Part shown: positions 22,391 to 26,742 of the stretch, one piece after another
Position numbering within the stretch: the first letter of the stretch is position 1
Layout of the letters: every line of letters starts with the position of its first letter
NCBI GenBank assembly: GCA_022825185.1
Contig: JAJDYK010000299.1
Span: forward strand, 1-26,742
Source of the DNA: Candidatus Latescibacterota bacterium
GTDB taxonomy: Bacteria > Latescibacterota > UBA2968 > UBA8231
Reading direction: 5' to 3'
DNA: 26,742 nt
Notes under the pieces: model-generated
What the model saw: the letters and a program-made list of their open reading frames with translations, nothing else
Database searches by the model: none
What the model was told of the DNA's origin: nothing
Program-made: the position numbers and the translations under genes

Positions 22391-24721
22391 ATGGATTCCT
22401 TTGGACGATTGGTCTTATGCTTGTGTGGGGTTATTTACGCCTTTTTAAGCGCGCTCCCGGCGAGTGCCGACGAGATTCGCTTTGCCTCGCGCCGCGACTG
22501 GCAGGCTTGGCCGCTGCCCGGCACGGTTGAACTGACCCCACAGGGTGGGCTCAAGCCCATCGCTGCCCGCCGCGATATCAATGCAGGTCTCAATGCCGAG
22601 GCTTTTGGCGGCGGCATCCGCAGTGCTGGTTCCAATCTACGAGACGCGCCGTTGGTCATGGATGGCGATCTTTCCACTGGCTGGCACCCGCATCTGGACG
22701 ATCCTCCTGAAAGTTGGAACATTGAAGTCGATTTGGGCCGGGGCGTCTCCGCTCGTCGCGTCAAGCTGATATTCGATCCCCAAGGACCGGCTCCAGCGCT
22801 TTTTGACTTGCTGCTTTCCACCGGAGAACACGCCGTCGATGAGGTCGATAATCCCATCGCCGGGACCGTCATCTACCGCCAGCGCGAGCGCTTCAAGGAG
22901 AACACCCGCTACGAGATCACCTATGAACTCGACCAGTCCTTCCACACGCCGATTCAGTACGTGCGCCTAGATTTGCTCGCTCTTGAACCGGACACCCGCC
23001 TGCTCGAAGTCGAGGTCGAAGCGCTGGGCGACAATCTGGCCTTGGGGACGCTCGAACGCGGCGGCAACCTCGAAGTCGTTCTCGATGCGTTTGTCACCCA
23101 AGATCTCATTCCGCTGGGCAACGCTCGAGTGCTCATTGATGGCGATCTCTCTACCCGCTGGTTCGTGCGGCGCACCATCCAAGCCGAGCGCGACGTATTT
23201 TCGCACATCATCCTCGACTTAGGGGCCACCTACTTTGTCGATAAGCTCAAGATCGTCGGCGGCGTGGTCGCCCGGCCCGGCGGCGGCATCACTGCGGGTA
23301 GTGGTCGGACCATTGATTTCTTCGTTACCCGGCGCTCTTTTGGGTTCAATTTCTACGAGGTACTCGGTTCCGACGGCTCTGTGGCACCCGATGGCACCCT
23401 GATCTGGCAGAAGTACTATTCCGGCACTGCTAACGATTACGTCAAACAAGTAACCGGTGCCGCCACCCACGAGTTCGGGCTGGTGCCCACTCGCTTTATC
23501 CGGGTGCTGTGGAAAAGCTGGGACGCGAGCAATCGCTGGGCCTTCCGGGGCTTTGCCGAGGAGCTTCAGGTGTTCGGCGAGGGTTTTCCGCAGAACTTGG
23601 AATTTCGCTCGCACATCATGGACTTCCAAGGCCCCAAAAGCCTCAACGCCCTATCTTGGGAAGCCGACATCCCGCCGGGTGCCCGGCTGGAAATACGCAG
23701 CCGCTCCGGCAACGAGGTCGAGAACTTGCTCACCTACTACGACAAAAACGGCAAGGAAGTCACCCAGAGGCGCTACGACAAGCTGATTCCGAGTTTCAAA
23801 GGACCTATCGATACCTCCCGGGTCATCGGCGGCGACTGGAGCGCGTGGAGCAAGCTATACGCCTTCTCCGGTCAGGAGTTCCAGTCGCCTTCGCCGCGGC
23901 GCTATGCTCAGCTACAGATGCGGATGGTCACTGAAGATCCGTCGGTGGCACTCCAACTCGACGCGCTCAGTATTGCCTTTAGCGACCCGCTATCTCAGCG
24001 CGCTGTCAGCGAAATTTTTCCCACCCAAGTGCTGCCGGGTGAGGAAACCGAATTCCGCTTCTTCTTGCGCCCGCGCGAGACGAGGGCATCCGGGTTCGAC
24101 CGCCTCGTCGTGGAGACGCCGACACCGACTCGCTTTATTCGCGCCTTGGTCAACGACGCGCCCTTAGAAGTTGAAGACCAGTCGGTCGAAGCGGGCTTTG
24201 CGGTGACTTTCCCCCAGCCGCTGCGCGACAACGACCTCGTCGAATTGCGCTTTGCCGCTCAGGTATTTCAGCAGTCCACTCCCTTCGTCCTTTTCATTCA
24301 AGACGCGCGCACCGAAGATGTCAGCCGCCAGCGCGTCGATCCCGGGGACGCTACCGACCAAGTCGCCAGCAGCACTAACGTCGTCGGCCTGCCCGTTGCC
24401 CGCGATCTCTTGCTCAACGTCGTCTTCGATACCGCAGTGCTGACGCCCAACGGCGATGGTATAAACGACGCGCTCGCCGTCCGCGCCGACGTGATCAACA
24501 TCCTTGAACCGCGCCCTTGGTACCTGCGGCTCTACGACTTGGCTGGCCACGCGCTCGTCGAACGCTCGCAAACTGTCACTGCGGGTGCTCAGGATTTCGC
24601 TTGGGATGGCCGCGACCAAACAGGGCAACTAGTGCCGCCCGGCCTCTACTTGCTCGAACTCCACCTCAATGGGGACGCTCATCAGCAGCGGGTCCGGCGC
24701 GTGGTTTCAGTGGTTTATTGA
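22391..24721 (+). CDS. exported protein with two discoidin-like (F5/8 type C) domains and a C-terminal FlgD-like/gliding-motility-like domain
   Basis: This 776-residue exported protein has a signal peptide with core LVLCLCGVIYAFLSALPASA and cleavage before DE. Two regions start with VMDGDLSTGWHPH (about residue 88) and VLIDGDLSTRWFVRR (about 245). Each is followed by a strand with VDLGRG/LDLGATYFVDKLKI, the pattern of F5/8C galactose-binding domains. An FIRVLWKSWDAS/W-rich strand closes the second. A beta-rich middle follows (YDKLIPSFKGPI, a fibronectin-like stretch at about 420-520). The end, LTPNGDGINDAL (about 685) then WYLRLYDLAGHAL, FAWDGRDQTG, and PPGLYLLEL, is a FlgD-like domain with the calcium-type TPNGDGxND motif of gliding-motility C-terminal domains. 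AAGG lies 6 nt before the ATG at 22391. An upstream in-frame TTG at 22358 is less likely. Confidence 0.8.
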   Translation: MDSFGRLVLCLCGVIYAFLSALPASADEIRFASRRDWQAWPLPGTVELTPQGGLKPIAARRDINAGLNAEAFGGGIRSAGSNLRDAPLVMDGDLSTGWHPHLDDPPESWNIEVDLGRGVSARRVKLIFDPQGPAPALFDLLLSTGEHAVDEVDNPIAGTVIYRQRERFKENTRYEITYELDQSFHTPIQYVRLDLLALEPDTRLLEVEVEALGDNLALGTLERGGNLEVVLDAFVTQDLIPLGNARVLIDGDLSTRWFVRRTIQAERDVFSHIILDLGATYFVDKLKIVGGVVARPGGGITAGSGRTIDFFVTRRSFGFNFYEVLGSDGSVAPDGTLIWQKYYSGTANDYVKQVTGAATHEFGLVPTRFIRVLWKSWDASNRWAFRGFAEELQVFGEGFPQNLEFRSHIMDFQGPKSLNALSWEADIPPGARLEIRSRSGNEVENLLTYYDKNGKEVTQRRYDKLIPSFKGPIDTSRVIGGDWSAWSKLYAFSGQEFQSPSPRRYAQLQMRMVTEDPSVALQLDALSIAFSDPLSQRAVSEIFPTQVLPGEETEFRFFLRPRETRASGFDRLVVETPTPTRFIRALVNDAPLEVEDQSVEAGFAVTFPQPLRDNDLVELRFAAQVFQQSTPFVLFIQDARTEDVSRQRVDPGDATDQVASSTNVVGLPVARDLLLNVVFDTAVLTPNGDGINDALAVRADVINILEPRPWYLRLYDLAGHALVERSQTVTAGAQDFAWDGRDQTGQLVPPGLYLLELHLNGDAHQQRVRRVVSVVY

Positions 24722-24747
24722 AATTTTCTGTGGTTTAGAAAAAGAAC

Positions 24748-26127
24748 CTAGAGCGTCCGATAGCGCCGCCAGCCGCTGCGCTCCACTCGCCAGCCTAGCG
24801 CGTCGAGATGGGTCGCGCGGATCTGTTCGATGTGGTGGGTATGGGCTGCGGCCTTTTCTTCGCTGAAGGCGTAGTGGCGCAGGCGCTCGGGATCGAGTTC
24901 GACGCCCAGCCCTGGTCCCGTGGGTACGGTGAGGAATCCTTGGTCGTAGGCCATTTTGCCGCCGCAGATCACGTCGTCGGTCCACTGGTTGTAATGCGCG
25001 TCAATCGCGTGGGACGAGAAGGGTGAGAAGGCGCGGTCCCGCCCCCAGACGATGTGATAGGGCATCTCGTAGGGGAAGGTGAAGGCGGCGATGTGCAGGC
25101 GGATGGCCGTCGCCGGTCCCAACTCATAAGCGCTGTGCATGCCGATTCCCATACCCAGAAAGCGCGCCGCGTCGTAATAGCGCTTGAGCGCTAGCGGCCC
25201 TGCGTAGGCGTCGGGAGCGGAAATGTCGGCTGGCTGCCAGCGGCGCAGAGCATCTAGATCCAACTCCGCGTCTAGGGCATCGTCGCCGTAACGACCCTTG
25301 GCATCGGAATGCGGTACCAGCGGCGGTAGCCAGGCGTGCGACGAGATTGGTATGGTGGTCAATAGCCGCAGGCGATGGCCGGCGCGGAAGATGTGAGCGA
25401 AACGCCCGCCCACTGGTTCTTCAATCCACTCTGGATGGCAGTCCTCTACCTCGCGCATAAAGCGCAGCGCCTGCGCCTCGCCCCAAGAAGCGTGTGGATC
25501 GACGCGAATGTCCACATCCTCTCCCACGGCTGCGCGGATGTTACGCACCAATTCCACGTAGCGCTGCGGCTCAAAATCGCACATTGAGAGCTTAATGTTT
25601 TGGAAGCCGTGGGTGCGGATAATTTCCTGCACGTAGGAGGGATAGCTCTCAAAGGTAACGGCGTTTTCGCCGTTGAGGTCGGGGAAGCTATACCAAGTGT
25701 AGGCCGATATGGGCACGCGCTCTGCCAAGGGGGCTTCCAGCGCGAAGCATTCGTGCAAGTACTGGCCCAACGGTCGGTCGGCGATTTTGCCGATCAGATC
25801 CCAATAGGCCAGGCCCATATCGGCGCGGATGCTTGGGTCAAAAGGATTTTTGCCCAAGACTTTGCTCTTTAATTCTTCGGTGTCCGCGTTGGCTCCCTCG
25901 GCAATGCCGATCAAGCCCTTATCGGTCTCGAATTCGGCAAAGGTGAAACTCTCGGCTGAGCCGTCCCAGCGCTTGGTTCCAACCCAGGGCATCAGCACCC
26001 GGAAGACGCGCACGTCGCGGATGGTGTGCCCGGCTGCGAAGCCCTCGGCTTGGATGCGCTGCTCGACGGCCTTGGCTTGGGCGACGGTCTCGCGGTCGAA
26101 TTCGGCTAACTCTGCTATGGGGTCCAC
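24748..26127 (-). CDS. enolase-superfamily enzyme, divergent glucarate-dehydratase-like
   Basis: This 459-residue protein has the mandelate racemase/muconate lactonising fold: RDVRVFRVLMPW in the cap, AYWDLIGKIADRPLGQYL, FQNIKLSMCD (K179 on strand two), IRVDPHASW (D210) and EWIEEPVGG (E236/E237). GMGIGMHSAYELGPATA supplies H331, in the position of the GlucD catalytic histidine. The ending GGKMAYDQGFLTVPTGPGLGVELD also resembles glucarate dehydratase-type enzymes. The third metal-ligand region reads TTIPISSHAWL rather than an Asn/Glu-containing sequence, and the KxK base motif reads KLS. About 25 residues (PHSDAKGRYGDD...) appear inserted after it. Altered chemistry is therefore likely. The start is GTG at 26125-26127, preceded by GGGAGG at about 8-nt spacing. 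It converges on the discoidin-like gene with a 26-nt gap. Confidence 0.82.
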   Translation of the reverse strand: MDPIAELAEFDRETVAQAKAVEQRIQAEGFAAGHTIRDVRVFRVLMPWVGTKRWDGSAESFTFAEFETDKGLIGIAEGANADTEELKSKVLGKNPFDPSIRADMGLAYWDLIGKIADRPLGQYLHECFALEAPLAERVPISAYTWYSFPDLNGENAVTFESYPSYVQEIIRTHGFQNIKLSMCDFEPQRYVELVRNIRAAVGEDVDIRVDPHASWGEAQALRFMREVEDCHPEWIEEPVGGRFAHIFRAGHRLRLLTTIPISSHAWLPPLVPHSDAKGRYGDDALDAELDLDALRRWQPADISAPDAYAGPLALKRYYDAARFLGMGIGMHSAYELGPATAIRLHIAAFTFPYEMPYHIVWGRDRAFSPFSSHAIDAHYNQWTDDVICGGKMAYDQGFLTVPTGPGLGVELDPERLRHYAFSEEKAAAHTHHIEQIRATHLDALGWRVERSGWRRYRTL

Positions 26128-26298
26128 GTTGGTTTCCTCCCGTTTAATGGTCGTTAGAAAAGAAGGTGAACAACCCGAATCTACTCAGACGTACTTTTTC
26201 CCTGCAACCGCTCTACGGGACGCCCTTGCTCTACTCCGATTCGACAGGGTATATTCCACGTATCTAACCAATGATTTCCTTTCCGAGGATCGCATTAT
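26128..26298. other. divergent intergenic region
   Basis: This 171-bp spacer lies between the divergent enolase-superfamily gene and the small protease gene. It must contain both promoters. GAGG at 26285-26288 is a plausible ribosome-binding site for the protease. I see no strong promoter box and no repeat. Confidence 0.3.
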
Positions 26299-26655
26299 AT
26301 GGGAACGTTCAACGTACAGATCAGCATCGGCGACCAACAGCGGGCACACTGGATCGACTTGGATGCGCTAGTGGATACAGGGGCGTCTATAACCTCAGTT
26401 CCGGCGTCCGTTCTGCGCCAACTGGGGGTAACGCCCTTGATGCAGCAGCGTTTTCAGTTTGGCCAAGGCGAGGTTCGGCTTATGGACGTTGGCCAGACGT
26501 GGCTGCGAGTTGAAGGGCGAGAGGTGGTTACGCTCGTTTTATTCAATGAGGAAGAGACCGTGCCGTTGCTAGGTGCTCTGGCCCTTGAAGGCGTGTTCAT
26601 GGGCGTCAATCCAGTGGCCAAAAGACTTGAGCCGGTAGAAGGATTTATGGTATAG
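26299..26655 (+). CDS. retropepsin-like aspartic protease (clan AA)
   Basis: This 118-residue protein has LDALVDTGASITSVPASVLRQLGV-type sequence with the catalytic D26-T27-G28-A29, and a later hydrophobic strand followed by LLGALALEGVFMGVNP. It begins MGTFNVQISIGD. This is the layout of small prokaryotic clan AA aspartyl proteases, which act as homodimers with one Asp from each chain. The length is typical. There is no signal peptide, so it is cytoplasmic. The C-terminal block with LLG replaces the ILGxD or LLGRN strand of retropepsins. Such genes are widespread stand-alone genes in cyanobacteria, Poribacteria-like and Chloroflexi-like genomes, and their substrate is unknown. The next gene starts 10 nt downstream, possibly in the same transcript. 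Confidence 0.83.
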   Translation: MGTFNVQISIGDQQRAHWIDLDALVDTGASITSVPASVLRQLGVTPLMQQRFQFGQGEVRLMDVGQTWLRVEGREVVTLVLFNEEETVPLLGALALEGVFMGVNPVAKRLEPVEGFMV

Positions 26656-26665
26656 GGCCAACGAC

Positions 26666-26742
26666 GTGACTGATTCCATCGACCTCTTTGAGAGCGGCAC
26701 CCAAGGCTACCACACCTTTCGCATCCCAGCCCTGATTACCAC
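26666..26742 (+). CDS. sialidase/neuraminidase-like protein (5' end only)
   Basis: From GTG 26666 the frame reads MTDSIDLFESGTQGYHTFRI followed by PALIT, and the window then ends. LFxSGxxGYxxFRIPALI is the opening of exo-alpha-sialidases (BNR-repeat family), where the Arg of the RIP motif belongs to the catalytic arginine triad. No signal peptide precedes it. Only 25 residues are visible, so the assignment rests on that motif. No strong ribosome-binding site is seen before the GTG. It follows the protease gene by 10 nt. Confidence 0.65.
   Translation, partial: MTDSIDLFESGTQGYHTFRIPALIT

Noticed and set aside
24722..24747. Terminator between the convergent discoidin-like and enolase-superfamily genes
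   Set aside because: The 26-bp gap contains an A-rich run but no inverted repeat.
1..26742. CRISPR arrays, tRNA, rRNA, insertion-sequence transposases
   Set aside because: No evenly spaced short repeats, no cloverleaf or rRNA-like stretch, and no transposase-like protein were seen on either strand.

Overview
The window is 26.7 kb of GC-rich bacterial chromosome, apart from one AT-richer island at about 6.45-8.6 kb. The gene content is: ABC sugar uptake, two enolase-superfamily dehydratase-like enzymes, tandem DUF6785/OPT-like permeases, the start of a sialidase, and exported proteins with FlgD/type-A-like C-terminal domains. This fits an uncultured, probably marine or host-associated heterotroph of the Latescibacterota/Poribacteria or a related FCB-type lineage. 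That placement is inferred from gene families only; there is no rRNA or tRNA to prove it.

Layout. (1) 1-3929, minus strand: an ABC carbohydrate importer operon with two paralogous lipoprotein binding proteins, a MalF-type permease and a MalG-type permease cut by the window edge. (2) 4043-6169, plus strand: a uronate-dehydrogenase-like SDR, an exported CBM9/DOMON-like protein, and a lipoprotein of the AhpC/TSA thioredoxin-fold family. The last is read here as a selenoprotein: its in-frame UGA lies exactly at the first position of a UxxC redox motif and is followed by a 7-bp SECIS-like hairpin. (3) 6193-about 8694, minus strand: a compact defence-like unit. It comprises a decayed HsdS tail, an OLD-family ATPase/TOPRIM nuclease, a DUF4160 protein and a DUF2442 protein, with ATGA overlaps at both ends. 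(4) 8882-14492, plus strand: a cytoplasmic gamma-glutamyltransferase-family enzyme followed by two tandem DUF6785/OPT-like permeases. (5) 14694-16358, plus strand: an exported FG-GAP/VCBS-repeat protein ending at a palindromic repeat. It converges on a RspA/ManD-like enolase-superfamily enzyme (16414-17622, minus). (6) 17680-19377, plus strand: a stand-alone DUF262-DUF1524 (GmrSD-like) protein. (7) 19461-24721, plus strand: three consecutive exported or anchored proteins, namely DUF2330-like with a FlgD-like tail, a 23-residue-repeat solenoid, and a double discoidin-like protein with a FlgD-like tail. (8) 24748-26127, minus strand: a divergent glucarate-dehydratase-like enzyme. (9) 26299-26655, plus strand: a small retropepsin-like protease, then the first codons of a sialidase running off the window.

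How the genes work together (inference). The ABC importer, SDR, CBM9-like protein, enolase-superfamily enzymes and sialidase suggest capture and oxidation of sugar acids or uronates from complex glycans. The gamma-glutamyltransferase plus OPT-like pair suggests uptake and hydrolysis of small gamma-glutamyl compounds. The defence genes at 6.2-8.7 kb and 17.7-19.4 kb look like insertions between metabolic cassettes. The strongest candidates for new biology are the UGA-containing AhpC/TSA lipoprotein, the HsdS-OLD-DUF4160-DUF2442 arrangement, and the solenoid protein embedded among FlgD-tailed secreted proteins.
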